This document shows, in pieces, positions 6,766 to 15,001 of a stretch of 48,361 nt of DNA (position 1 is the stretch's first letter; each line of letters starts with the position of its first letter). The stretch is from positions 1 to 48,361 of the forward strand of contig JAAETH010000104.1 of the NCBI GenBank assembly GCA_024228575.1, read 5' to 3'. Below the pieces are notes generated by a model that was given only the letters and a program-made list of their open reading frames with translations, had not been told where the DNA came from and did not search any database. This DNA comes from Actinomycetes bacterium (GTDB lineage: Bacteria; Actinomycetota; Acidimicrobiia; Acidimicrobiales; Poriferisodalaceae). The position numbers and the translations under genes were made by a program.

Positions 6766-8115
6766 ATGACCACTACATGGACCCCGGCGAGCTGGACGGA
6801 CAGGCCGGCGAAACAGCAGCCCTCGTGGCCCGACACCCAGTCGGTAGCCGCGGTCACCACACAGCTCGATGCCAGGCCGCCACTCATCTTCGCCGGCGAA
6901 GCGCGGTATCTGACCGAAGAACTGGGCCGAGTCGCCAGGGGCGAGGCATTCCTCCTCCAGGCCGGCGACTGTGCAGAGTCATTCGATATCGGCACGGCCG
7001 ACGCGATTCGCGACAAGCTCAAGGTCATCCTCCAGATGGCGGCCGTGTTGCAGTACTCGGGTGGCGTTCCGGTCATCAAGGTCGGGCGCATCGCGGGCCA
7101 GTTTGCCAAGCCGCGCTCCGCCGACACCGAGGTGCGAGACGGTGTTGAACTCCCGTCGTTTCGAGGTCACATCGTCAACGACATCGACTTCAGCACAGAA
7201 GCGCGGGTTCCGGATCCCGCTCGCCTCTTGCGCGCATACGACCAGTCGGCATCGACTCTGAACCTGTTGCGCGCATTCACCAAGGGTGGGTATGCCGATA
7301 TTCGTCAGGTCCATCGGTGGAACCAAGAGTTCGTCGCCGACAGCCCGGCCGGGCGTCGCTACGCACAGGTCGCCGACGGCATCGATCGGGCGTTGCGTTT
7401 CATGCAGTCGGCCGGCATCAACCTCGACGACGCAGCCATGCGCCAGGTCGACCTCTACACGAGCCACGAGGCATTGCTGCTCGAATACGAACAAGCCCTG
7501 ACGCGCCGAGATTCCATCACCGGCGATTGGTACGACTGCTCGGCTCACATGTTGTGGATCGGCGAACGAACCCGTGAACTCGATGGTGCCCACGTCGAGT
7601 TCCTGTCGGGGGTACACAACCCGATCGGCTGCAAGATCGGCCCCACGGTCGAGCCAGACGAGCTCTTGGCCCTGTGCGAGGCACTGAACCCCAGGCGCGC
7701 CGAGGGTCGGCTCACCCTCATCACACGTATGGGTGCCGGTGTACTCGGCGACCGTCTGCCTGCACTTCTCGAGGTGGTCAAGGAATCCGGCCACCCGGTG
7801 GTTTGGGCCTGCGACCCGATGCACGGCAACACATTCTCGACCGAGGACGGCACGAAGACCCGCCACCTCGACGCGATTCTGAGCGAGGTTCAGGCCTTCT
7901 TCGACGCCCATCGCGCAGCCGGTACCTGGGCCGGCGGGCTCCATGTCGAGCTGACCGGCGACGACGTGACCGAGTGCCTTGGCGGTAGCCACTCTCTCGA
8001 GGCAGACGACCTCGGCGCACGGTACGAAACGATGTGTGATCCCAGGCTCAACGGACGGCAGTCGCTCGATCTGGCGTTTCGTGCGTCGGAGGAACTCGCC
8101 CTCGCCAACCGGTGA
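6766..8115 (+). CDS. aroG: Class II 3-deoxy-D-arabino-heptulosonate 7-phosphate (DAHP) synthase
   Basis: Condenses phosphoenolpyruvate with erythrose 4-phosphate, the first step of the shikimate pathway to aromatic amino acids. The 449 residues are close to the class II (plant/mycobacterial AroG) length. Diagnostic blocks are QAGDCAESF near 65-73 with the metal-binding Cys69, VGRIAGQFAKPRS, the substrate-site region DPMHGNT, and HVELTGDDVTECLGG near the C-terminus. Class I enzymes lack these blocks. GAGGAG lies three bases before the ATG, a short spacing. The gene stands alone between the sigma factor terminator and a convergent lipoprotein gene, so it is probably monocistronic. No leader peptide or riboswitch was seen in its short upstream region. 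Confidence 0.95.
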   Translation: MTTTWTPASWTDRPAKQQPSWPDTQSVAAVTTQLDARPPLIFAGEARYLTEELGRVARGEAFLLQAGDCAESFDIGTADAIRDKLKVILQMAAVLQYSGGVPVIKVGRIAGQFAKPRSADTEVRDGVELPSFRGHIVNDIDFSTEARVPDPARLLRAYDQSASTLNLLRAFTKGGYADIRQVHRWNQEFVADSPAGRRYAQVADGIDRALRFMQSAGINLDDAAMRQVDLYTSHEALLLEYEQALTRRDSITGDWYDCSAHMLWIGERTRELDGAHVEFLSGVHNPIGCKIGPTVEPDELLALCEALNPRRAEGRLTLITRMGAGVLGDRLPALLEVVKESGHPVVWACDPMHGNTFSTEDGTKTRHLDAILSEVQAFFDAHRAAGTWAGGLHVELTGDDVTECLGGSHSLEADDLGARYETMCDPRLNGRQSLDLAFRASEELALANR

Positions 8116-8169
8116 AAGCCCAGGTCGAACACACGAGGACGCCCATCTGAACGATGCCGAGCGGTTCGC

Positions 8170-8958
8170 TCAGAGACCCGACAGCTCCAGCGTTCCGCCG
8201 CCCGAGCCCACCCCGAGCGAGGCCTGCAACTTCACAGAGGCACCATTGTGCGCCTCGATGAAGACCGCGCCGCCGATGAGGCCCGCAAACTCGAGCCCGA
8301 TCGCAATCGAATCCGACGTCGACGTTGCGAACGCCGGGTCGCCGCGTTCGTCTCCGGTCCGCCATCGACCCACGACCAGCTCGGGTACCCCGGGTGAGGA
8401 CTGCATCCCGAACCGGCCCCAATCGACCTCGATTCGCAGCACGTCGCCCTCGAGGTTCGCTAGTCCGACCACCGAGGCGTCGACGACGCCCAACAGGTCA
8501 CATGTCTGCCTGGCGCCGAGGGCCTCACATTCGATGTTGTCGACATCGAGGCGGACGACACCGTCGATCAGATAGCTGGTTGCCGTTGCGACAGCTCCAT
8601 CGTCCCCAACCGCTCCGTCGCCTGAGTTGAACGCCACCGGTTCGAGGTTCAGGAGCACGTCGGCGACGGTGTCGATCGAGAACCACTCGGTCTCGATCTT
8701 CTGAGTCCATCTCATGACCAAACGCGGGTCCGCCGAGTCGATTGGTTCGTCGGGTGCGGGCAACAACAGGACGGAAATGGGCTCAGATCGGGGCGCCCCG
8801 CTGGGTGCTGTCGTCGCTGTGGACCTGAACCGGCTTCGTTCGCGTTGGGTGATCCGCGAAAGCCCATCGCCTTCTTGCTCGAATCGCTCGGCCGCGGATG
8901 CAGGCGGTGCACACGAAGCGAGCACCAACAAGAGGACAACGATGAGGTCGCGACGCAC
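8170..8958 (-). CDS. Hypothetical lipoprotein, tandem paralogue A
   Basis: A 262-residue predicted exported lipoprotein of no recognised family. MRRDLIVVLLLVLASC is a compact signal peptide with lipobox L-A-S-C and lipidation at Cys16. A low-complexity stretch follows, then a beta-rich domain. A Cys pair in IECEALGARQTCDL and the block SVVGLANLEGDVLRIEVDWGRFG match the equivalent part of the next gene upstream (9008-9811): Y-x-x-DG, two Cys 9-10 residues apart, SV-x-G, GD-x-L, DW-x-x-x-G. The two are therefore paralogues, probably from tandem duplication, and the conserved cysteines may form a disulfide. The C-terminus is Gly-rich. The gap to its partner is 49 bp, so they are likely co-transcribed. 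Confidence 0.75.
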   Translation of the reverse strand: MRRDLIVVLLLVLASCAPPASAAERFEQEGDGLSRITQRERSRFRSTATTAPSGAPRSEPISVLLLPAPDEPIDSADPRLVMRWTQKIETEWFSIDTVADVLLNLEPVAFNSGDGAVGDDGAVATATSYLIDGVVRLDVDNIECEALGARQTCDLLGVVDASVVGLANLEGDVLRIEVDWGRFGMQSSPGVPELVVGRWRTGDERGDPAFATSTSDSIAIGLEFAGLIGGAVFIEAHNGASVKLQASLGVGSGGGTLELSGL

Positions 8959-9007
8959 CCAAAACAGGTCGACTGAGCATCGCCGTGCTCAAGGTCCGCC
9001 GGGACAA

Positions 9008-9811
9008 TCAACGGGCCAGGAGTTCGCCCTCGCCCACCGGGTTCGACGAACGGAACAACTTGTCCGGATCTCCGATGGTCAGAGGGACTCTCGAATCGAT
9101 CAGACGGGTACCGATCGAATCGCCGAGCACGGTCGACGACCGCATCGTTGTGAACCCTCTGGCATCGATGACCTCCACCTCGAGCAGGGGGAGCGCCAGC
9201 TGGGCTCCCCCCCTGCCGAGACCGAGCCAATCGAGCACGAGCACGAGCCCATCCCCATCGCGGGTCGCGAACCCGGTGACAGACCCGTGGGTCGCGTTCA
9301 CCAACCGGCAATCATCGACTTGGCCGGTCGGTTCACAACTCGAGGCGATCAGGTCGAAATCGATCGAGCCGTCGACTCGATACCACTTCGTGAGTTGAGA
9401 CGTGTCCTCCTGCGTCTCGTCGACGAGATCGAGGTCGGCGATCTGGGTGTCGGTGAGTTCGACAAGGTCGAGGCTGATGTCGGCCCGAATAGCGACCTCT
9501 CCCCCGGGAATCTGTTCGCCTGTGCTCCACCAGCCCTCGACGATCAACGCCGGATCGTCGGCTGCACGCTCGAGGTCGGCCATCTGATCGGCCCGGTCGT
9601 CGCTTTCGTCGATGACGCCGTCGACATCGGACCCATCGACAACCTCGTCATCGACGACGGTCGACGTCTCGTCGACCTCGACGGAAAGGAAACGGTCGGT
9701 TATGTCGGGTTCGCGCATCCGCTCGTCGACCCGATCGTTCAATTCACATCCCGACGCCACAAACAGGATCACCACACAAGCGGTGATCACGCGCGCTGTT
9801 GTTGTCCTCAC
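9008..9811 (-). CDS. Hypothetical lipoprotein, tandem paralogue B
   Basis: A predicted lipoprotein of 267 residues from GTG 9811. That start gives a normal 21-residue signal peptide ending L-F-V-A-S-G-C. ATGs at 9844 and 9841 or the frame opening at 9901 would add about 10-30 residues before it. After the lipidated Cys comes a very acidic segment rich in Asp, Glu and Val. A domain then shares the Y-x-VDG, Cys-x8-9-Cys, SV-x-G-x-A, GDGL and DW-x-x-x-G pattern with its neighbour (8170-8958). The function is unknown. The pair lies downstream of a CoxE-like VWA/MoxR unit on the same strand, but co-regulation with it is only a guess. Confidence 0.72.
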   Translation of the reverse strand: MRTTTARVITACVVILFVASGCELNDRVDERMREPDITDRFLSVEVDETSTVVDDEVVDGSDVDGVIDESDDRADQMADLERAADDPALIVEGWWSTGEQIPGGEVAIRADISLDLVELTDTQIADLDLVDETQEDTSQLTKWYRVDGSIDFDLIASSCEPTGQVDDCRLVNATHGSVTGFATRDGDGLVLVLDWLGLGRGGAQLALPLLEVEVIDARGFTTMRSSTVLGDSIGTRLIDSRVPLTIGDPDKLFRSSNPVGEGELLAR

Positions 9812-9933
9812 AGATGCACCCACCACGACAGAAGTCTGTCCCATCATCAAGCGCAGTGACACGTCACCAGGCGTCTTCGTTGCACAATCGTAACGAGGCA
9901 CCTGGTGTGTACTCGATCACATCAAGCTCGATC

Positions 9934-11367
9934 TCAGGCCAGATGATCAACAAAGGTCTCGAGCTGGCGGAGATTGCGGCACTCGAACACTCCGTCGCAG
10001 TGAGCGCCATAGTCGCCGATGACAGAATCGCCGGTATCCCAGTACGACCTGGGTTCGGGGTTGAGCCAGAAGACGTTGCGTGCCTTCTTGCCCGCCTCTT
10101 TCAGGATCCAGGCGTTGGTGGCGTGATAGTTGTTTCGGGCGTCGCCCAGGAACAACACCGTGCTCTTCGGATTGATCTCGGTACCCCAGTTGTCCCAGAA
10201 GACCTGGAAGGCGTGGCCGTAGTCGCTGTGTCCGTCGACCCAGATGACGTCGGCTTCGGTATTCACGCGGTGAACGGCCCTCGTTATGTCCTCCTCGCCC
10301 TGGAACAGGTGTGTGACCTCGTCGATGCCGTCGATGAACACAAACGAACGCACCTTCGAGAACTGGGCCTGAAGGGCGTACACGAGGTGCAGGGTGAAGC
10401 GGGCGAAGGCGGCGACCGAACCCGAGATGTCGGCAACGACGATGAGCTCTGGTTTGTTCGGCCGCGGATACCTGAACTTGGGTTCCGCGGGTACGCCGCC
10501 GTACGACAGCGATGCCCGAACGGTCGCGCGGAAGTCGAGCGGACCACGTCGTTTGTGCTTGCGCTTTCGGGCAAGCCGTGCCGCCAGCTTGCGGGTCAGG
10601 GGCTGGATCGCCTTGCGGATAGCAGCCATCTCGTCGCGACTTGCGTGCATGAAATCGACGTCTTCGGGGAGCGGCTTGCGGAGGGTCTTGGCCATCGCCT
10701 CGACACCTCGATCTGCAACCAGACGCCGCCGGATCTCGGCCTCGATCTCCTTCTTCAGCTCGTCGATTCGGTGCTGGAATTCTTCTCGCTCGAGCCTCTG
10801 CTCGAGGTCGGTGAGCCCTTCGGGAGCATCTTGTTGGGCCTCCTCCATGAGGCGGTCGAGCATGCCTTCGAGGTCGAGGTTACGAAGGGTGCGATACAGG
10901 TAGTAGGTGCCACCGACGGGTCGCCCCGGTTCCATGCCCGCGTATTTTGAAACAGCGGACCTGGCCATGGCGCGCATGAGCGCATCGTCGCCCTGCATCA
11001 TGGCCCTGTACAACATCTCGGCGAGCTCTTCGGGTGACATGTCGCCACCACCCGAGCCGTCGCCCTGCTGTTGCATCTGCTCCATCTGCTCTTGCAGCCA
11101 CTGCTCGAGGTCCCCATCGGACATGTTCTCGTCGGTGACGTTGTACTGCGGACCACGATGCGAGAAATAGACCTCGAAGACGGTCTCGAACGCACGCCAG
11201 TGGCTGTCGTTCTTGACCAGGGTCGCGGCGAGCGCGTACTTGAACGCGGCGCGATCCTCGATCGGGATGTGCGTCACCGCAGCCATCGCGTCGAGGTTCT
11301 CGGTGAGCGACACGGGCAGTCCCGCACGCCTCAATTCGACGATGAAACCCGACAACAGATCGAGCAT
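9934..11367 (-). CDS. VWA-domain protein, CoxE-like
   Basis: A 477-residue cytoplasmic protein of the CoxE/VWA group (PF05762-like) that works with MoxR AAA ATPases in chaperone-like assembly or metal insertion. The N-terminal helical region starts LDLLSGFIVELRRAGLPVS. The middle is charged and helical with a Gln/Met/Gly-rich segment (94-111) and a likely coiled coil (165-215). The VWA domain near 305-470 carries the metal-dependent adhesion site D-I-S-G-S at 313-317. GGAGG lies seven bases before the ATG. It is 28 bp downstream of the MoxR gene, so the two form an operon. The client is unknown; no CO-dehydrogenase genes are present, so a role in carbon monoxide oxidation should not be assumed. 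Confidence 0.88.
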   Translation of the reverse strand: MLDLLSGFIVELRRAGLPVSLTENLDAMAAVTHIPIEDRAAFKYALAATLVKNDSHWRAFETVFEVYFSHRGPQYNVTDENMSDGDLEQWLQEQMEQMQQQGDGSGGGDMSPEELAEMLYRAMMQGDDALMRAMARSAVSKYAGMEPGRPVGGTYYLYRTLRNLDLEGMLDRLMEEAQQDAPEGLTDLEQRLEREEFQHRIDELKKEIEAEIRRRLVADRGVEAMAKTLRKPLPEDVDFMHASRDEMAAIRKAIQPLTRKLAARLARKRKHKRRGPLDFRATVRASLSYGGVPAEPKFRYPRPNKPELIVVADISGSVAAFARFTLHLVYALQAQFSKVRSFVFIDGIDEVTHLFQGEEDITRAVHRVNTEADVIWVDGHSDYGHAFQVFWDNWGTEINPKSTVLFLGDARNNYHATNAWILKEAGKKARNVFWLNPEPRSYWDTGDSVIGDYGAHCDGVFECRNLRQLETFVDHLA

Positions 11368-11395
11368 GGGTGGTCCTCCGGACTCGGGTGGCTGA

Positions 11396-12274
11396 TCAGT
11401 CCGACAGTTCCTTGTAGGCCTTCTCGATATCGGTCTGGTACTTGAGCAAGATGTGGAGCGTTTCTTTGGCCTGCTCGGCGTCGATGCTCTGGATGCCCAG
11501 CAGAACGAGGGTGCGGGCCCAATCGAGCGTCTCGGACACCGATGGTGACTTCTTCAGCTCGAGCTGGCGGATCGAACGCACGATACGAGCCACCTGGTCG
11601 GCGAGGTTGTCGGTGATGCCGGCAACCTTGGTGAGGACAATCGTCTTCTCACGCTCGAGTTGCGGATAGTCGATGTGCAGGAACAGGCAGCGACGTTTGA
11701 GAGCCTCGGACAGCTCGCGGGTGTTGTTCGAGGTCAGGAACACCAGCGGGATCTGTGCCGCCTCGATCGTGCCGAGTTCTGGAACCGACACTTGATAGTC
11801 GGAAAGGATCTCGAGAAGCAGGGCCTCGGTCTCGACCTCGACCCGGTCGATCTCGTCGATCAGTAGAACCACCGGATCTTCAGCCCTGATCGCCTCGAGC
11901 AGCGGTCGCGTCATCAAAAACTCGTCGCTGAACAGGTCGTCGTGAAGCTCGTCCCAATTGTGATCCTCGCCACTCTGGGCCTGGATGCGAAGGAGCTGCT
12001 TCTTGTAGTTCCACTCGTAGAGGGCCTTGGCCTCATCGATCCCTTCATAACACTGAAGGCGGATGAGCCTGGCGCCGATCATTTCGGCTACCGACTTGGC
12101 CAGCTGGGTCTTGCCAGTACCGGCTGGGCCCTCGACCAGGATCGGCTTGTCGAGACGATCCGCGAGGAACACCACGCTGGCGATGCCTTCGTCTGCCAGA
12201 TAATCGACATCTTGCAACTGCTGGCGAACCGTCGGAACATCACCGAATCGCGGTTCGGTTTCGATCGCTGTCAT
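11396..12274 (-). CDS. MoxR-family AAA+ ATPase
   Basis: A 292-residue MoxR ATPase. Walker A VEGPAGTGKTQLAKS lies near 48-62, Walker B VVLLIDEIDRVE near 135-146, and sensor-1 LVFLTSNNTRELSEALKRRC near 175-195, followed by a short helical lid. Such ATPases pair with VWA proteins and remodel or activate client complexes using ATP. The downstream VWA gene at 9934-11367 is the expected partner. proA lies immediately upstream on the same strand with only a 42-bp gap, so some read-through is likely. The ATG at 12272-12274 has only a weak ribosome site. Family is secure, client unknown. Confidence 0.92.
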   Translation of the reverse strand: MTAIETEPRFGDVPTVRQQLQDVDYLADEGIASVVFLADRLDKPILVEGPAGTGKTQLAKSVAEMIGARLIRLQCYEGIDEAKALYEWNYKKQLLRIQAQSGEDHNWDELHDDLFSDEFLMTRPLLEAIRAEDPVVLLIDEIDRVEVETEALLLEILSDYQVSVPELGTIEAAQIPLVFLTSNNTRELSEALKRRCLFLHIDYPQLEREKTIVLTKVAGITDNLADQVARIVRSIRQLELKKSPSVSETLDWARTLVLLGIQSIDAEQAKETLHILLKYQTDIEKAYKELSD

Positions 12275-12316
12275 GAGCTGGGTCTTTCAGTATTGGGGGG
12301 GGAGGGACGGGGACGA

Positions 12317-13567
12317 TCAGCCGCGTGTGTGGCCGTCTCCACGAACGATGTACTTGATCGTCGTGAGCTGTTCGAGGCCCATGGGCCCACGAGCATGGAG
12401 CTTCTGGGTCGAGATGCCAATCTCGGCGCCGAAACCAAACTCCTCACCGTCGACGAAGCGGGTTGAGGCGTTGACGAGACAGGCGGCTGCATCGACGTCG
12501 CGGACAAAACGATCAGCCGTCGCCATGTCGGCGGTGACGATGGCTTCGCTGTGACCACTCGAAGTTTCGTTGATGTGATCGATGGCCTCTTCGAGCGACC
12601 CGACTACCTTGACCGACATCTTGTAGTCGAGAAACTCGGTGGCGAAGTCGGCTTCGGTTGCTGCGCCGATCTGGGGGGAGATGGCGACCGAGGCGGGATC
12701 GCCGACCAGTTCGACACCCTCGAGAGCTGCCACGACACGGGGGATGAACCGTTCGGCAACGTCGACGTGAACCACGAGCGACTCGGCGGCGTTGCAGACC
12801 GAAGGGCGCTGCATCTTGGCATTGGCGACGATGTTGGTCGCCATGACGAGATCGGCGGCCGCGTCGACATACACGTGGCAGTTGCCATCGCCATCGATGA
12901 CGAACGGAACCGTTGCGTTCTCGAGGATCGACTGGATGAGTGATCTGCCACCGCGAGGAATGAGGCAATCGACGTACCGATCGAGCTGCATGAACTCGAC
13001 CGCTGCTTCGCGCGAAACGTCGTCGACCAGGACCAGAGCGTCGGCGGGAAGGCCGGCCTTGACGAGGCCCTCGCGAAGAACCCCGGCGATGGCGGTGTTG
13101 GACGAGATGGCCATTCCCGACCCGCGAAGGAAGGCGACATTGCCAGACTTGAGACACAGGCCGAACGCGTCGCTGGTGACGTTTGGGCGGCTCTCGTAGA
13201 TGATGGCCACAACACCGAGGGGGACCCTGACCTGGTTGATGCGTAGTCCGTTGGGGCGCACCCACCCGCGCGGCACCGAGCCGATCGGATCTTCGAGTGC
13301 GGCGACCTGCCGCAGGCCAGCGGCCATCGCCGAGACACGTTTTTCGTCGAGCGTGAGGCGCTCGATGAGGGTCGGCGAAACACCCTCGGCCTCTGCCCTT
13401 GTGATATCGACGGCGTTCGCAGCGATGAGATCTTCCGTGCGCTCGACCAGGAGCTGGGCGCAGGCTTCGAGCGCCTCGTTCTTGACGGCAGTGCTGGCGG
13501 ACGCGAGGTGGCGCGACGACGCCTTGGCGCGCGCTCCCAACTGCTGCATCGCAGACAACTCAGCCAT
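12317..13567 (-). CDS. proA: Gamma-glutamyl phosphate reductase (ProA)
   Basis: Reduces gamma-glutamyl phosphate to glutamate-5-semialdehyde with NADPH, the second step of proline synthesis. The 416-residue aldehyde-dehydrogenase-fold protein has the usual length. Visible blocks are VPLGVVAIIYESRPNVTSDAF, the catalytic Cys in QRPSVCNAAESLVVH, and the C-terminal ASTRFVDGEEFGFGAEIGIS and RGPMGLEQLTT. Its partner ProB lies about 3.6 kb away (17127-18215) on the same strand. In many actinobacteria the two are adjacent; here a AAA ATPase, a lipoprotein and a PilZ-like gene lie between them. The gene is divergent from the AAA ATPase gene with a 66-bp gap. Confidence 0.97.
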   Translation of the reverse strand: MAELSAMQQLGARAKASSRHLASASTAVKNEALEACAQLLVERTEDLIAANAVDITRAEAEGVSPTLIERLTLDEKRVSAMAAGLRQVAALEDPIGSVPRGWVRPNGLRINQVRVPLGVVAIIYESRPNVTSDAFGLCLKSGNVAFLRGSGMAISSNTAIAGVLREGLVKAGLPADALVLVDDVSREAAVEFMQLDRYVDCLIPRGGRSLIQSILENATVPFVIDGDGNCHVYVDAAADLVMATNIVANAKMQRPSVCNAAESLVVHVDVAERFIPRVVAALEGVELVGDPASVAISPQIGAATEADFATEFLDYKMSVKVVGSLEEAIDHINETSSGHSEAIVTADMATADRFVRDVDAAACLVNASTRFVDGEEFGFGAEIGISTQKLHARGPMGLEQLTTIKYIVRGDGHTRG

Positions 13568-13633
13568 CCGGACAGCCTACCCACCTCTCCCCCGCCAGTC
13601 CCCATTCGATTCCATCCTTCACAACAGCCCGAG

Positions 13634-14947
13634 ATGTTCCGATCGAAGATCATGCAGGTCGCCACCTCCGGCGGTGCTTTCACCACCACGATCCAGCAAT
13701 TCGTCACAGATCTCGATCGACTCGGCGTCGACGCAACCAGCGACGTGTACGAGCTGTGCAGAGCGACCATCGACGTCGACGGCATGTTGACCGACGACGA
13801 GCTGCACATCTTCATCGAGACGTTCGCTCCCGACAACGCGACCCTGAGTGGGGTGACCCCGGCCGAGCTGCGCCGTCGGCGGTTCTTCCACAGGGCCCGG
13901 ACGTTCCTTCACCAGCCATCGGACCTGTTCAGACAGCTCGTCGAGTCCGACCGCCTCGACGGTGGCAGACGCGCAGCGACGTATCTGGCGCGTTCGGTCG
14001 ACCTGATGCAATCGATCGCCTCGCTCGACTCCCACGTCTCACATGTCGAACTGGCGGCCATCGACAACTTCCGAACATGTATGACCACGTGTCTCACCCA
14101 AGCCGGCCTCGACCCGAACCTTGCGCCCGAAGGCCAGGCTTCGGATCGACGCGACGAGTTGACCGACCTCGTGCTCCAGCTCGACGCCCTCATCGGCTTG
14201 GAACCGGTGAAACAGCGCGTAAGACAGCTGGGCGACCTTCTCACGATCATGACATTGCGTCGAGAACGCGGGCTGACCGTCCCGCCGATGACACATCACC
14301 TTGCGTTCGTCGGCAATCCCGGAACGGGCAAGACCACGGTCGCTCGCATCCTCGGCAAGATATACCGGGCGCTCGGGCTGCTCGAGAAGGGTCACCTGGT
14401 CGAGGTCGACCGCGCCGACCTGGTCGCCGGCTATGTCGGCCAGACGGCCGCCAAGGTCGACGAGGTCATGGCGTCGGCGATGGACGGCGTGTTGTTGATC
14501 GACGAGGCCTACGGATTGGTCAGAGGTACCGACGAGTACGGCGCCGAGGCGATCGATGCCCTGGTCAAGCGGATGGAGGACCACCGCGACCGGGTCGTCA
14601 TCATCCTCACCGGCTACCCCGAGGAGATGAATGGGCTGCTCAGAAGCAATCCCGGACTGCGGTCGCGGATAGCCAAGGTCGTGGAGTTTCCCGATTACTC
14701 GAACATCGAGTTGGTCGAGATCTTCGAGCGGATCGCCACCGAATCGGGCTACGGGCCCGGCCCCGCTCTCGACTCGGCACTTCGCTGGTTTGAGGGAGCA
14801 CCTCGGGGCCGCGAGTTCGGCAACGGACGGGCCGCTCGTCAGCTGTTCGAGGACATGATGGTCGAACACGCGTCGCGTGTTGCCCAGATCGAACACCCGT
14901 CAGATCGGCAGCTGACCGATCTGACCGGAGAAGATCTTCCACGCTAG
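13634..14947 (+). CDS. CbxX/CfqX (SpoVK)-family AAA+ ATPase with TerB-like N-terminal region
   Basis: A 437-residue protein. Residues 1-165 form a helical region with ATIDVDGMLTDDELHIF (44-60), reminiscent of TerB-like modules. Residues 180-430 form the AAA domain: Walker A GNPGTGKTT (227-235), pore-loop GYVGQT (266-271), Walker B GVLLIDEAYG (285-294), sensor-1 ILTGYPEEM (324-332) and arginine fingers near 343-345. Relatives include the Rubisco activase CbbX, SpoVK and the EccA-type ATPases of type VII secretion. No Rubisco or ESX gene is nearby, so the client is unknown. The ATG at 13634 is taken because upstream codons overlap proA. A small hairpin follows the stop. Confidence 0.88.
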   Translation: MFRSKIMQVATSGGAFTTTIQQFVTDLDRLGVDATSDVYELCRATIDVDGMLTDDELHIFIETFAPDNATLSGVTPAELRRRRFFHRARTFLHQPSDLFRQLVESDRLDGGRRAATYLARSVDLMQSIASLDSHVSHVELAAIDNFRTCMTTCLTQAGLDPNLAPEGQASDRRDELTDLVLQLDALIGLEPVKQRVRQLGDLLTIMTLRRERGLTVPPMTHHLAFVGNPGTGKTTVARILGKIYRALGLLEKGHLVEVDRADLVAGYVGQTAAKVDEVMASAMDGVLLIDEAYGLVRGTDEYGAEAIDALVKRMEDHRDRVVIILTGYPEEMNGLLRSNPGLRSRIAKVVEFPDYSNIELVEIFERIATESGYGPGPALDSALRWFEGAPRGREFGNGRAARQLFEDMMVEHASRVAQIEHPSDRQLTDLTGEDLPR

Positions 14948-14965
14948 AAACACCCGATGTGTTTC
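14947..14965 (+). terminator. Possible weak terminator hairpin after the AAA ATPase gene
   Basis: GAAACAC (14947-14953) and GTGTTTC (14959-14965) form a perfect 7-bp stem with a 5-nt loop starting at the last base of the TAG stop. The stem is AT-rich and no T run follows, so function is uncertain. Confidence 0.3.
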
Positions 14966-15001
14966 ACAGGATGAGGGCTCGGGACCGTCGTCGAGTTGGT
15001 G

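Noticed and set aside
8159-8171. GAGCG-GTT-CGCTC hairpin as a terminator between DAHP synthase and lipoprotein A
   Set aside because: The stem is only five pairs, has no T run and overlaps the lipoprotein stop codon.
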